Source: DATEDA01 sp963754305 (GTDB lineage Bacteria; Pseudomonadota; Gammaproteobacteria; Burkholderiales; SG8-39). From it: a stretch of DNA of 64,000 bases. The DNA lies in NCBI GenBank assembly GCA_963754305.1, contig CAVWFR010000043.1, positions 62,001 to 126,000 on the forward strand, read 5' to 3'. The notes below the pieces were generated by a model. That model saw nothing but the letters and a program-made list of their open reading frames with translations. It ran no database searches and was not told the origin of the DNA. This document shows, piece after piece, positions 33,993-43,546 of the stretch (position 1 is its first letter; every line of letters begins with the position of its first letter). The position numbers and the translations under genes are program-made.

Positions 33993-35746
33993 TGCAACCG
34001 GACGACGAGGACGCGCTGCTGCGCTCCGTCGCCATCCAGAACGCGACCAGCATCCTGCTCGCGCGGCAGCGCGCCGAGCGCGAGTTGCTGGCGGCCAAGC
34101 AGGCGCTGGAGGCCCGGACCGAAGCGCTCGCGCGTGCGCTATCGATGGCGCGTGCCACGCTGCAGTCGACCACCGACGGCATCCTGGTCGTCGACGAGGA
34201 CGGCAAGGTCACCGACTTCAACCAGCGGTTCGCCGAGATGTGGCGCATCCCGTTCGAGATCTTGCGCCGCGGCGAGCAGCGGGCGGTGCTCGAGGCCATG
34301 TCCCGCCAGACGGCTTCGCCCGAGGCATTTCTCGCGCAGCTCGACCACATCGGCACCTCCGCCGCGCCGGAGAGCTTCGACCTCCTGCAGCTCGCGGACG
34401 GCAGCGCGTTCGAGCGCGTTTCGCGCGCTCAGGTGGTCGAAGGGCGGCCGGTGGGAAGGGTGTGGAGCTTCCGCGACGTTACCGAGCAACAGCGCGCCGA
34501 GGCCGCGGCAGAGGCGGCCGCGGAAGAGCGCAAGCGGCTGCTCGACAGCGAGCGTGCCGCGCGCGCCGATGCCGAGCGGGCGAGCGGCATCAAGGACGAA
34601 TTCCTCGCGAACCTCTCCCACGAGCTGCGCACGCCGCTCACCGCGATCCTCGGCTGGTCGCAGGTCTTGCGCCGGCGCGCCGCAGGCGAGCCCGAGCTGC
34701 GCGCGGGGCTCGAGGCGATCGAGCGCAACGCGCGCGCGCAAGCCCAGCTCATCGAGGATCTGCTCGACATGAACCGCATCGCCTCCGGCAAGGTGCATCT
34801 GGAGCTGAGGCCGGTTGCGCCCGCGGCCTTCATCGAGTCGGCAATCGAAACCGTACGACCGATGGCGGAGGCCAAGGGCATTCGGCTCGAGAAGCGCTTC
34901 GACGCCGCGGCGGGCGCCGTCTCGGGCGATCCGGGGCGGCTGCAGCAAGTTGTCTGGAACCTGCTTTCCAACGCCATCAAGTTCACGCCCCGGGAGGGCA
35001 AAGTCGACGTCGTACTCGAGCGCTCCGGGGCGGACGTCGAGATCAGCGTTGCGGACACGGGGGCCGGCATCGAGCCCGAGCACTTCGACTCGATCTTCGC
35101 GCGGTTTCGACAGGCCGAGACCTCGCTCGCTCGCCAGCACGGCGGGCTCGGGCTAGGCCTCGCGATCGTGAAGCAGCTCGTCCAGCTTCACGGCGGGACG
35201 GTGAGTGTCAGCAGCGCCGGAGCGGGTCTGGGCGCGACCTTCGTCGTCCGCCTCCCGGTGATCGCGGCCGGTGCGGGGACCGAGGTCGTGTCGCCGGCGT
35301 TGGCGAGGACCCCGCTGGCGTTCAAGTGGTCGGACCTATCCGGCGTGAAGGTGCTGGTGGTGGACGACCAGGCGGATGCGCGGGAGCTCGTGAAGCGCGT
35401 GCTGTCCGAATGCAACGCCGACGTGGTGGTGGCCGGTTCCGCGGAGGAAGCGCTGCTTCTCGTCGAACGCGAGCAGCCGAATGTCCTGGTCAGCGACATC
35501 GGCATGCCGGGCGTCGACGGATACGAGCTGTTGCGGCGGATCCGGGCGTTCGAGCACGCTCGCGGCCGGCGAATAACGGCGATCGCCTTAACCGCGTTCG
35601 CCCGCTCCGAGGACCGGACGCAGGCGCTGCGCGCCGGGTTTCTCGTGCATGTGTCGAAGCCGGTCGAACCCGCCGAGCTCGTCGCGACGGTCGCCTCGGT
35701 CGCGGGGCGGACCGGCGAGCCGGGCGCTACGGAGCGCGCCGGCTAA
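33992..35746 (+). CDS. PAS-containing hybrid histidine kinase with receiver domain
   Basis: A 584-aa cytoplasmic kinase: N-terminal coiled coil, one PAS domain at about residues 55-165 (TTDGILVVDEDGKVTDFNQR), coiled coil, HisKA with His210 (NLSHELRTPLTAILG), HATPase (NLLSNAIKFTP, DTGAGIEPEHFDSIF, GGLGLGLAIVKQ) and a C-terminal receiver with acceptor Asp near 502 (LVSDIGMPGVDGYELLRR). No membrane helices. GTG at 33992 overlaps the stop of the MetE-like gene by one base, so the pair is co-translated. This links the kinase to the sensing or control of that enzyme's pathway, by inference. No DNA-binding output is attached. Confidence 0.88.
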   Translation: MQPDDEDALLRSVAIQNATSILLARQRAERELLAAKQALEARTEALARALSMARATLQSTTDGILVVDEDGKVTDFNQRFAEMWRIPFEILRRGEQRAVLEAMSRQTASPEAFLAQLDHIGTSAAPESFDLLQLADGSAFERVSRAQVVEGRPVGRVWSFRDVTEQQRAEAAAEAAAEERKRLLDSERAARADAERASGIKDEFLANLSHELRTPLTAILGWSQVLRRRAAGEPELRAGLEAIERNARAQAQLIEDLLDMNRIASGKVHLELRPVAPAAFIESAIETVRPMAEAKGIRLEKRFDAAAGAVSGDPGRLQQVVWNLLSNAIKFTPREGKVDVVLERSGADVEISVADTGAGIEPEHFDSIFARFRQAETSLARQHGGLGLGLAIVKQLVQLHGGTVSVSSAGAGLGATFVVRLPVIAAGAGTEVVSPALARTPLAFKWSDLSGVKVLVVDDQADARELVKRVLSECNADVVVAGSAEEALLLVEREQPNVLVSDIGMPGVDGYELLRRIRAFEHARGRRITAIALTAFARSEDRTQALRAGFLVHVSKPVEPAELVATVASVAGRTGEPGATERAG

Positions 35747-35752
35747 GTTCCC

Positions 35753-36196
35753 TCAAGGCGCGCGGATAAGTTGCCCCGCCGGCGGCGCGAAGGCCGAGAT
35801 CGGCGAGTAAGAAGAACGGAAATCGTAGGTCGCCGCCGTCGGACTCGCGCAGTCGACCCGCCGCTCGGCGAAGCAGCGCTCGCGCCAGTCGAGCGCGCCT
35901 TGGAGATTGTCCACGGTCAACCGGTCGATGCCGCTGGGAAAGCTGGCCGGTGCCGGCGTCAGAGCCATCGCCGAAGGCGATGACGCCGCACGCGCGACGC
36001 TCGCTGCAACCGGGATCACGCTGACTCGCGACTCCCGCGTGTCGATACGGGTCACCTGGGTGCCCTGCGCAGGCGGCTTGTTGGCGTAGTTGACAACGCC
36101 CTTGGCGTCGACCCAGCGGTAGATTTCCGATTGCGCGCTGGCGGGCAGGGCAACGGCGAGGGAACAGAACAGTAGACCCATTACGGTCGGTCGCAT
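35753..36196 (-). CDS. Periplasmic DUF4124 protein
   Basis: The 147-aa protein has a signal peptide (VMGLLFCSLAVALPASAQ) followed by DUF4124 (EIYRWVDAKGVVNYANKPPA, QGTQV). The remainder is low complexity and ends with a Cys pair (ERCFAERRVDC) and a Phe/Pro-rich tail. The ATG at 36196 gives a normal signal peptide. It converges with the kinase and lies 75 bp downstream of pssA in the same direction. Confidence 0.8.
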   Translation of the reverse strand: MRPTVMGLLFCSLAVALPASAQSEIYRWVDAKGVVNYANKPPAQGTQVTRIDTRESRVSVIPVAASVARAASSPSAMALTPAPASFPSGIDRLTVDNLQGALDWRERCFAERRVDCASPTAATYDFRSSYSPISAFAPPAGQLIRAP

Positions 36197-36271
36197 GGCA
36201 CGTGTCTCCGTGAATGTGTGTGGATGAATGGGCGTCTTCTGCAATCCACGCGCCCAGAGCCCCCTGCGCGC

Positions 36272-36883
36272 TCAGGGCTTCGGAATCCTGAGCGTCTTGC
36301 TGATCATGAGACAACCCGAAACGAAAAACAGCAACACCGGCAGGTGGAACGGCAACCCGAGGATCGTCACCGGGTACAGGTTCCCGGCGTAAAAGGCGGC
36401 GATCAGCAGCCCGAGCGGCACGACGCTGGTGGGAATAGGCGTGCCTTCGAAGTAGGCCACCTTGCCGCCCTTGCCGGACAGCGCCTCTGCGGTCACGTTG
36501 AAGCGAGCGAGCCGGCTCAATCCGCAGAGCGCGAAGAAGATGAGGATGATCTGGTCGAGAGGGCGGTTCAAACCCACGGCGAAGGCGATGGCGGCGGGGG
36601 CGACGCCGAACGAGATCACATCCGCAAGCGAGTCGAGCTCCCGCCCCAGCGCGGAGGCCGAGTGGCGCCACCGCGCCACCTTGCCGTCGAGCACGTCGAA
36701 CACGAACGCCGCGGCCACCAGCACGCCGGCGAGATAGACGTGCCGCGGATCCTCGGCGAGCAGGAACTTCATCGCCTCGAAGATCGCTGCCACGCCGCAG
36801 AAGCCGTTGGCGATCGTGAAGAAGTCCGCGAGATGAAGGTCGCGGATCATCGAGAAATGCCTGACCGACTGGCGGTCGCTCAT
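36272..36883 (-). CDS. pssA: CDP-diacylglycerol--serine O-phosphatidyltransferase
   Basis: The 203-aa inner-membrane protein carries the CDP-alcohol phosphotransferase motif D-x2-D-G-x2-A-R-x8-G-x3-D-x3-D (FDVLDGKVAR ... GRELDSLAD near residues 65-90). Together with NGFCGVAAIFEAM and RLARFNV, it fits the membrane-type phosphatidylserine synthase PssA, which makes phosphatidylserine, the precursor of phosphatidylethanolamine. ATG at 36883 (MSDRQSVRHF). No phosphatidylserine decarboxylase lies in the window; two cardiolipin-synthase-type genes do, at 43.8-47.3 kb. Confidence 0.88.
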   Translation of the reverse strand: MSDRQSVRHFSMIRDLHLADFFTIANGFCGVAAIFEAMKFLLAEDPRHVYLAGVLVAAAFVFDVLDGKVARWRHSASALGRELDSLADVISFGVAPAAIAFAVGLNRPLDQIILIFFALCGLSRLARFNVTAEALSGKGGKVAYFEGTPIPTSVVPLGLLIAAFYAGNLYPVTILGLPFHLPVLLFFVSGCLMISKTLRIPKP

Positions 36884-37116
36884 GTCGTCTCCTGCCTGGA
36901 ACCCGCTTGTCTCGCAAGCGGCATGCCCCCTTCGGGAGCAGGCCGCGCGCCTCACCACCGCGCGGCCGCGATATTCGCGCAGACTACACCCGCCGAGGCG
37001 GTTTGGGCTGATCGGGAAGAATTTTCGCCATCAGTGCAGTTATTACCAGGGCGCGCTGTGCGGCGGACACCGAGACCCCACCCGTTCTCCGGGCATGCGC
37101 TTTGCGCTCCATTGGC

Positions 37117-38445
37117 ATGCGAATCCCCATCTTTCTTCCCGCCGCGCTCGGATTGGCGCTCCTCGGGCTGGCAGCCTGCGGCGACCGTGCGCTGTTGGCG
37201 CGGCATGCAGACACCGGTCCGCAACCGACGCTTCCCGAGCCCAAGACCAGCGTTCTGCCCACCGTCCACATCGCGCCGGCGAAAGGCTGGCCCGAGGGCG
37301 TCACCCCGAGGCCGGCGGAAGGGCTTACGGTTAAGGCGATGGCGAGCGGGCTGGACCACCCGCGCTGGGTGTACGTCCTGCCGAACGGCGACGTGCTGGT
37401 CGCCGAGTCCAATGCGCCGCCCCGGCCGGAAGACGGCAAGGGCATCAAGGGCTGGGTCATGAAGCGCGTTATGAAGCGCGCCGGCGCCGGTGCGCCGAGC
37501 GCGAACCGGATCACGCTGCTGCGCGACTCGAACGGCGACGGCGTGGCGGACATCCGCACCCCGTTTCTGGAGAATCTGAACTCGCCGTTCGGCATGGTGC
37601 TCGTGGATAGTCACCTGTACGTCGCGAACACCGATGCGCTCGTGCGTTTCCCGTACACGGAAGGCGCCACGCGGATCGCCGACCCTGGGGAGAAGGTCGT
37701 CGATCTCCCGGCCGGCCCGATCAATCACCACTGGACGAAGAACGTCATCGCCAACCGCGACGGCTCGCGCCTGTACGTTACCGTCGGCTCCAACAGCAAT
37801 ATCGCCGAGAACGGCATGGACAAGGAGGTCGATCGCGCCGCGATCCTCGAGATCGATCCGCAGCGGCGGACGAGCCGCTTGTTCGCGTCGGGGCTCCGTA
37901 ACCCGAACGGACTCGGCTGGGAGCCGAAGACCAGCGTGCTTTGGACGGTCGTGAACGAACGCGACGAGTTGGGCAGCGATCTCGTCCCCGATTACCTCAC
38001 CTCGGTGCAGGACGGCGCGTTCTACGGGTGGCCCTACAGCTATTTCGGCCAGCGGGTCGACACGCGGGTCACACCGCCGCGCCCGGACCTCGTCGCCAAA
38101 GCGTTGCCGCCCGACTACGCGCTCGGTGCCCACGTGGCGCCCCTGGGACTGGCGTTCTACGAAGGGACGCTGCTCCCGCACCGGTATATGGGCGGCGCGT
38201 TCGTCGGCGAGCACGGCTCCTGGAACCGCCGGCCGCGCAGCGGGTACAAGGTGGTGTTCGTCAAGTTCGAAGGCGGCCGTCCGGTGGGACCGCCGGAAGA
38301 CGTGCTGATCGACTTCGTCGTCGACGGCGACGCGCTTGGCCGTCCGGTCGGCGTGGCGATCGACCGCGCGGGCGCGCTGCTGGTCGCCGACGATGTCGGC
38401 AACGTGATCTGGCGCGTAACGGCCGCCTCGCCGGCGACGCGTTAG
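37117..38445 (+). CDS. Sorbosone-dehydrogenase-like beta-propeller lipoprotein
   Basis: A lipoprotein signal (LALLGLAACGD, Cys near residue 21) precedes a six-bladed propeller of the PQQ-dependent sugar dehydrogenase/sorbosone dehydrogenase family: SGLDHPRWVYVLPNGDVLVA, NRITLLRDSNGDGVAD, SPFGMVLVDSHLYVANTDAL, NRDGSRLYVTVGSNSN, FASGLRNPNGLGWEP, GEHGSWNRRPRSGYKV. Predicted activity is oxidation of a sugar or aldose in the periplasm. ATG at 37117 gives the correct signal. Confidence 0.88.
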   Translation: MRIPIFLPAALGLALLGLAACGDRALLARHADTGPQPTLPEPKTSVLPTVHIAPAKGWPEGVTPRPAEGLTVKAMASGLDHPRWVYVLPNGDVLVAESNAPPRPEDGKGIKGWVMKRVMKRAGAGAPSANRITLLRDSNGDGVADIRTPFLENLNSPFGMVLVDSHLYVANTDALVRFPYTEGATRIADPGEKVVDLPAGPINHHWTKNVIANRDGSRLYVTVGSNSNIAENGMDKEVDRAAILEIDPQRRTSRLFASGLRNPNGLGWEPKTSVLWTVVNERDELGSDLVPDYLTSVQDGAFYGWPYSYFGQRVDTRVTPPRPDLVAKALPPDYALGAHVAPLGLAFYEGTLLPHRYMGGAFVGEHGSWNRRPRSGYKVVFVKFEGGRPVGPPEDVLIDFVVDGDALGRPVGVAIDRAGALLVADDVGNVIWRVTAASPATR

Positions 38446-38518
38446 CGAGCTCATGCGGAGTCCGTCGAGGGCGGGTCCGGACCGGCGCGCTCGCAACCAA
38501 ACAAGACTCAGCCCCGCT

Positions 38519-39373
38519 CTACGCCCCGCGGGACAGCACTCGGAGATCCTCGGCGTAACGGTTTAAGCGCTCGACTGCGCGCGCCCGCTGGGTCGCTGTG
38601 AGCGAGCGGTCGAGGTCGACTATCAGCTGCACGAAGCGCGCCTGGTAGTCGCGGCGCTCGGCGGTCCGCTCGGATTCCCAGGCCACGAAGAACGCGCGCA
38701 GCCGTTCCGGAGTCGGCCCGTTTTTTGCCGGCGCATCGTTGCGCTCGAGAAGCGCCAGTAGTTCGCGCTGTTTGCGGGTCCGGTGCTCGTGGGCGTGACG
38801 GGGATGCTCGGGAGTCGCCTGAACGAAGCCGCGAACGATCTCGCGCTGCGCGTCGGCGAGCGGCCCGGTCCATTCTTCGACCCGCTTCACGATGCCCGCG
38901 ACGCGCTCGCGCTCGCGTTTCGTCGCGTCGCCCGACAGGGTCTCGCGAACCCGCTTTCGGTCATTGGTCGCGAAGCGCCGCTCGAGCGTCGCGATGTTCT
39001 CCGCGTCGAGCGTGGACAGGAGCGGCGCGCCTTGCACCGCAGCAGCCTCGACGAGCGCGGCGTAGCGAGTGCGCACGCCCTGAATGCCCCATTCGACGTC
39101 GGCGCGGGTCAGTCCGCGTCCCACCCGCCCCGCCGCGCCCTCGAGCAGCTCGACATAGCGGGGGAGTTCCGCCTTCCGGTGCCAAGAGTGGAAACGATGA
39201 ACCGCCCCGCGTGCGATCTTCCACTGCTGGCCTTCGAGATCGAGATACTGCTCGGCCATGACCAGCACCGCAGCGTCGCCGTTGTCGTAGGCAAGCCGCG
39301 TCGCTCCGCCGCAAGCGGCGAGCAGGATGGCAATAAGCAGGAGCGCAGCGCGGCGGCAGAAAAGGGGGAGCAT
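38519..39373 (-). CDS. DUF6279-family lipoprotein
   Basis: The 284-aa protein has a lipoprotein signal (LLIAILLAACGG) and a mainly helical body: RLAYDNGDAAVLVMAEQYLD, EGQQWKIARGAVHRFHSWHR, with long charged helices to the end. This matches DUF6279 lipoproteins, found across Gamma- and Betaproteobacteria without an assigned function. ATG at 39373 (MLPLFCRRAA) is chosen to fit the signal. Confidence 0.82.
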   Translation of the reverse strand: MLPLFCRRAALLLIAILLAACGGATRLAYDNGDAAVLVMAEQYLDLEGQQWKIARGAVHRFHSWHRKAELPRYVELLEGAAGRVGRGLTRADVEWGIQGVRTRYAALVEAAAVQGAPLLSTLDAENIATLERRFATNDRKRVRETLSGDATKRERERVAGIVKRVEEWTGPLADAQREIVRGFVQATPEHPRHAHEHRTRKQRELLALLERNDAPAKNGPTPERLRAFFVAWESERTAERRDYQARFVQLIVDLDRSLTATQRARAVERLNRYAEDLRVLSRGA

Positions 39374-39394
39374 CAGCCATAGTCTGCAACTCGG

Positions 39395-39520
39395 ATGCCC
39401 GCCTTTCGGGGGCGCCGATCGGAGGAGGCCGGTTCCGACGGGCATCTCGTGAAGCCGCTCGACTACGCCGCGATGGAGGGACTCCTAGACGAGCTGCCTC
39501 GGGCGGCCGACGAGACGCCG
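39395..39520 (+). pseudogene. C-terminal remnant of a response-regulator receiver domain
   Basis: The frame contains GHLVKPLDYAAMEGLLDELP, which is the alpha4-beta5-alpha5 end of a receiver domain (conserved Lys-Pro). Nothing upstream provides the acceptor Asp. It is likely the tail of a lost hybrid kinase, left beside lipoprotein genes. Confidence 0.5.
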
Positions 39521-39535
39521 CCGCCGCCTGGATGT

Positions 39536-39799
39536 TCACGGCGAGGCGCCGGTCGCGCGTTCGGCGCTCTCCGCCTCGTTTCGGCGCGCCCCTCGAATGT
39601 TCATAGCCGCGAGCGCGATCTGCAGGACGATCAGCGCATACGCGTGCGCGTGCCAGCCCCAGATCACCCATAGCGCGTTGCTCGCCAGGAACACCCAGAA
39701 ACCGGCGTAACGACGCCCCTCAGAGCGGGACGCGACGAGCCAGGCGGCAAGTATGGTCACCGCCATGGCCGGCCACTGCACTAGATCTAGGAAATCCAC
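39536..39799 (-). CDS. Small three-helix membrane protein, 87 aa
   Basis: Three hydrophobic segments: WPAMAVTILAAWLVAS, FWVFLASNALWVIWGW and YALIVLQIALAAMNIRGA. The pattern with a tryptophan-rich middle helix and the NIRGA end is seen in short conserved proteins, some distantly like PnuC or a SWEET-type half. A start at 39799 seems right for this size. Function unknown. Confidence 0.65.
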   Translation of the reverse strand: MDFLDLVQWPAMAVTILAAWLVASRSEGRRYAGFWVFLASNALWVIWGWHAHAYALIVLQIALAAMNIRGARRNEAESAERATGASP

Positions 39800-39819
39800 C
39801 GATCGGTGGTAGGCCCCAG

Positions 39820-40164
39820 TCAGGTACCGTCGACCAGGCGTCCGCAGCCGCGCAGGCTGCCGTCCAAGCGGTAGTCGATGACGATGCCCCGGGGGTCCGT
39901 AACGAGCAGCAGCGTGCAGCCGCCCCCTCCGGGGGCTCGGGTTGCCCAGGCATAGGATTGCAGCCCGTTGATCCGCCGCTCGCGATCGGCCGGCCCGAAA
40001 TCGGCGAGCGCACGACTGACGGGACTTCCGATGTAGCGCGCGTCGACGCGCTCAGTCAGATCGTCGAGGCGTGCGCCGCTGCAGCCCGCGAGCCCTAAAG
40101 CGATCAGCACGGCGAAAAAAGGACTTCGTCGGGTGTAATCGTGGAAACAGGAGTTGGTGGACAT
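39820..40164 (-). CDS. Small lipoprotein
   Basis: A 114-aa protein with lipobox GLAGCSG near residue 28 and a body with SPVSRALADFGPADRERRIN and CTLLLVTDPRGIVIDYRLDG, ending in a Cys-containing GSLRGCGRLV. This resembles small outer-membrane-assembly-type lipoproteins with a beta-rich C-terminus. No clear ribosome-binding site at ATG 40164. Function unknown. Confidence 0.65.
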   Translation of the reverse strand: MSTNSCFHDYTRRSPFFAVLIALGLAGCSGARLDDLTERVDARYIGSPVSRALADFGPADRERRINGLQSYAWATRAPGGGGCTLLLVTDPRGIVIDYRLDGSLRGCGRLVDGT

Positions 40165-40269
40165 ATGGATGGGGGAGGTGGCGGTGCGGGGAACCGTCTT
40201 GTACCAGAAGGTTGAGCAAACCGCGTACCCAGCTTGCAGCGTTGCAAGCGCCGGACTGGATTCCGGCGT

Positions 40270-42849
40270 TCACCGGATGACCTGTGGCAGCGTTTCGCCT
40301 TCGATCGCCCGTAGCAGTTCGTCGTACGCAGCCGGCTTCGTGAGGTGCGCATCGAAACCGGCGGCGCGCGCGCTGTCGCGATCACGTGTCTGGCCGTAGC
40401 CGGTCAGGGCGATCAACCTGACGCCGGCGCCCCCGGGAACCGCGCGGAGGCTCCGGGCCAGCTCGTAGCCATCCAGGCCAGGCAGGCCGATGTCGACCAG
40501 CGCCACCTCGGGCTGAAACTCGGCCATCCGCGCCAGGCCCTCGGGACCGTTCGCCGCAAGAGCGACCTGGTGCCCTTCGAGCTCGAGCAGGCGCCGCAGG
40601 CTTTCGCGCGTGTCGGCGCCGTCTTCGACGACGAGGATGCGCCGCGGCGATCGCGGCGTCGATGCGGCCGAAGTCCGCGGCGTAGGCGCCTCCGGCGCGG
40701 CAATCCGCGGCAGCCGGAGAACGAATCGACTGCCCTTGCCGGCACCCTCCGATTCCGCGTTCAGGGTGCCGCCGTGCAGCGCCGCAAGCCGCTTGACGAG
40801 CGCGAGGCCGAGCCCGAGCCCGCCTCGGGTGCGGTCGATCGACTGCGCGCCCTGGACGAAGGGCTCGAAGAGCTTCGCGAGCAGGTCCGGCGCGATCCCC
40901 TGGCCGTCGTCCGCGACGGCCAACTCCGCCCACTCGCCGCGACTTGCCACGCCGATCGAAACCGTGCGGGCGCCGTACTTGATCGCGTTCTCGAGCAGGT
41001 TGTCGACGATCTGGTGGAGCCGCGTCGGATCCGCATCCGCCCAGACCGGCTCGCCCGTGACCTCGAACCTCACGCGGTTGGCGGGCTGGTCACGGTACTG
41101 CGCCGCGACGGTCTCCGCCGCCTCGAGAAGATCGCGCGGACGCCGCGCGAGCGAGAGCTTGCCGTAGGTCGCGCGCGCGACGTCCAGGAGATCGTCGATC
41201 AGCTTGCGCAGATGGGTCGTCTGCCGCTTGATCGCCGCGACCCCGAATCGGGCGCGCTCGTTGTCGATCCGGGTGCGCTCGAGCAGTTCCGCGCTCAACG
41301 CGATCGCCGCCAGCGGATTGCGCAGCTCGTGAGCGAGCATGGCGATGAACTCGTCCTTCTGCCGGTTCGCCGCGCGCAGTCCCTCCTCGCCCGCGCGTGC
41401 CGCCGCCTCGGCGCGCTTGATGGTCGAGATGTCGAGGACGAGAACGAAGAATCCGCGGACGGTGCCGTCGGGGGCAATGTCGGGGACATAGCTCGCCTGG
41501 ATGTCGCGCTCTCCTCCGTCCGCGTACGGGACGCGCAGCTCGAAGCTCGTCGCGTGTCCGGCCAGCGCCGACTCGATGTGGGGGCGAAGCGCCCCCAAGG
41601 CGGGTTCGCCCAAGACCTCCTTCATGTGCCGGCCGAGGATCTCCTCGCGCGCATGACCGAACCACTCTTCGTAGGTCCGGTTGATGAGACGGTAGCGAAG
41701 ATCCTTGTCGATGTACGAGATCAGCGCCGGAACCGCGTCGGTGGCGAGCTTCAACCGCTCGTCGCTGCGCCGCGCCAGGCCGGCGATCGCGTGCGCGAGC
41801 TGCGCGAGCTCGCGCGTGTGCACCGGTGGAATGGCGGCCGGCTCGTTCCGCTGCAACGTCTCGGTCGCTTGCGCGAGCTGGCGCATCGGGCGGGCGATGC
41901 GCCGCGCTATCCAGATCGTCATCGCTAGACCCGCCGCGAGCAGCAGCGACGCCGCGAGCGCCCATTCCCACATCGATCTGCGGATCGGTGCGAGCCCGGC
42001 GTCTTCGGGCAGCGAGACCACCGCCGTCCAGCCAGAGACCGGGGACCGGGTGAAAGCGTGCAGCACCACCGTCCCCTCGTGCGGCTGGCCGCGGCCGAAC
42101 GCCTCCGCGCTCTGCTGCATCGCCTCGCGCAGCGACATCGACACCGGCTTGCCGATGAACCGCTCGGGGTTGAGCGCGTGGGCGATCATAAAGCCCCGCC
42201 TGTCGACCAGGCTGGCGCTCCCTTCGGGCACATTATTCTGGCTGTCGACCAGGCGCTGGAAGGATTCGACCGGCAGGACCAGGCTCGCGCAATACCGCAC
42301 CGCGCCCTCGCGCACCACCGGCACGTCGATCCTGACCACCGGGCGTTTTGCAACCGCCCCGATGAACACATCCGAGTAAACCACCCGCCGTTCGCTGATC
42401 GCGACGCGCACGGTCTCGGGGCTGCCGGACGGCAACTCGTCCGGGGCCGCCGGCGGCTGGGCTGCCAAAAAGACGTTGGGGAGCGGCGCGCCGAACGGCA
42501 CCAGCGTGTTGACGAGTGCCTGGCCCGATGCGTCGAACAGCACTACCCATGCCCCGGGGCGAGTGTGCGCGATTCGGGCCGCGAGCCGATGGAACTCGCC
42601 GAACCGCTCTTCGTCGAGCAAATTCGATTCGGCGAGCGCCTGGAGCGTCGCCACGCCGCCGCCGAGCTGGCTATCGGCCGCGGCCGACAGCGCCCGCGCG
42701 GTGCCGAGCATGGACTGCCCGAGGGCGTGGCGCTGGGCGTCGTACTGGCGCCAGGCGATCCACACCGTCGCAGCGATCAGCGGCGCGACGATCGCCAGAA
42801 CGAGGCCGATCAGCTGCCGGCGAATGGACGGGAGTCTGGATCGACGCAC
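40270..42849 (-). CDS. Membrane hybrid histidine kinase (CACHE-HAMP-PAS-HisKA-HATPase-REC)
   Basis: The 859-aa protein has an N-terminal membrane helix, a periplasmic double-CACHE-type sensor (about 38-280), a second helix (ALAASLLLAAGLAMTIWIA), HAMP, a PAS domain (DERLKLATDAVPALISYIDK), HisKA with His507 (MLAHELRNPLAAIALS), HATPase (NLLENAIKYGA, DDGQGI, GGLGLGLALVKR) and a receiver with acceptor Asp786 (VALVDIGLPGLDGYE). It senses an external small molecule and signals through an internal receiver; its partner is unknown. ATG at 42849. It is the third hybrid kinase in the window; no cognate regulator is adjacent. Confidence 0.9.
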   Translation of the reverse strand: MRRSRLPSIRRQLIGLVLAIVAPLIAATVWIAWRQYDAQRHALGQSMLGTARALSAAADSQLGGGVATLQALAESNLLDEERFGEFHRLAARIAHTRPGAWVVLFDASGQALVNTLVPFGAPLPNVFLAAQPPAAPDELPSGSPETVRVAISERRVVYSDVFIGAVAKRPVVRIDVPVVREGAVRYCASLVLPVESFQRLVDSQNNVPEGSASLVDRRGFMIAHALNPERFIGKPVSMSLREAMQQSAEAFGRGQPHEGTVVLHAFTRSPVSGWTAVVSLPEDAGLAPIRRSMWEWALAASLLLAAGLAMTIWIARRIARPMRQLAQATETLQRNEPAAIPPVHTRELAQLAHAIAGLARRSDERLKLATDAVPALISYIDKDLRYRLINRTYEEWFGHAREEILGRHMKEVLGEPALGALRPHIESALAGHATSFELRVPYADGGERDIQASYVPDIAPDGTVRGFFVLVLDISTIKRAEAAARAGEEGLRAANRQKDEFIAMLAHELRNPLAAIALSAELLERTRIDNERARFGVAAIKRQTTHLRKLIDDLLDVARATYGKLSLARRPRDLLEAAETVAAQYRDQPANRVRFEVTGEPVWADADPTRLHQIVDNLLENAIKYGARTVSIGVASRGEWAELAVADDGQGIAPDLLAKLFEPFVQGAQSIDRTRGGLGLGLALVKRLAALHGGTLNAESEGAGKGSRFVLRLPRIAAPEAPTPRTSAASTPRSPRRILVVEDGADTRESLRRLLELEGHQVALAANGPEGLARMAEFQPEVALVDIGLPGLDGYELARSLRAVPGGAGVRLIALTGYGQTRDRDSARAAGFDAHLTKPAAYDELLRAIEGETLPQVIR

Positions 42850-43015
42850 GTTCTCTTCGAGCCCGAACGAATGCGGCGATGTTAGCGCGGGCGATTCCTG
42901 CGCTGCAGGCGCGAAGGCCTGACCGTCCTCGAACGGTGAGCGGGTCGTATCGGAGACGGCGCTGCGGGCGGTCGGGCTCCCGGCTAGTCCGCCGGAAGCC
43001 GGCCTCGACTCGACT

Positions 43016-43507
43016 TCACTGCGTCTCGAGCTCGGCGCGTCGAGCGGCTAAGCGCCCGCCCAGCTCCTTCAGGTCGGCTCCGGAGGCCTTCGCCTTCGGG
43101 AACATCTCTTTCTGTTCTTCTTTCACATGGTGCCGGATGTACTCGCCCAGCACGATCACCATCGCGTCCCAGTGCGAGGCGCCCGGCGATCCGGCCCGGA
43201 TCCTCGCGATCAGGTCCTTGGCGCCGGCATGCTCGACATCGGCTTCGTCGAGCAGGTCCTGGTCGTCCAGCGCCTCGCGCATCGCCGGATAGAAGATCTC
43301 TTCCTCGATCGTCGCGTGGATCGTCAGCTCGCGACAGATCTCGTCGGCGAGCTTCTGCTTGACCTCGTCCTTGCGCGACTTCTCGAACTTCTTGAACAGC
43401 TCGTCGACGGCGGCGTGCTCGGCCTTCAACATCGCCACCGCGTCGGGGGCGCTGCGCGCCTTTGCGCGTGCGGTCTTGCTCTCGGTGGACAGAGTGGATT
43501 GCGACAT
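43016..43507 (-). CDS. Hemerythrin-domain protein (copy 1)
   Basis: The 163-aa protein has a basic N-terminus and a hemerythrin-like four-helix bundle: MLKAEHAAVDELFKKFEKS, ELTIHATIEEEIFYPAMREA, DEADVEHAGAKDLI, EYIRHHVKEEQKEMFPKA. The His and Glu residues that would ligate a di-iron centre are present. Such bacterial proteins bind oxygen or iron or respond to oxidants. ATG at 43507 with GGAG upstream; a sigma54-type promoter lies 40-55 bp upstream. Confidence 0.9.
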   Translation of the reverse strand: MSQSTLSTESKTARAKARSAPDAVAMLKAEHAAVDELFKKFEKSRKDEVKQKLADEICRELTIHATIEEEIFYPAMREALDDQDLLDEADVEHAGAKDLIARIRAGSPGASHWDAMVIVLGEYIRHHVKEEQKEMFPKAKASGADLKELGGRLAARRAELETQ

Positions 43508-43546
43508 GGCTTTCTCCGGAGGGTGGGTAGGCGCCCGCGCAGACTA

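Noticed and set aside
37091..37106. GGGCATG-CGCT-TTGCG before the sorbosone-dehydrogenase-like gene
   Set aside because: The spacing is correct, but the predicted start coincides with the ATG at 37117, leaving no ribosome-binding site. It may be chance; not listed as a feature.
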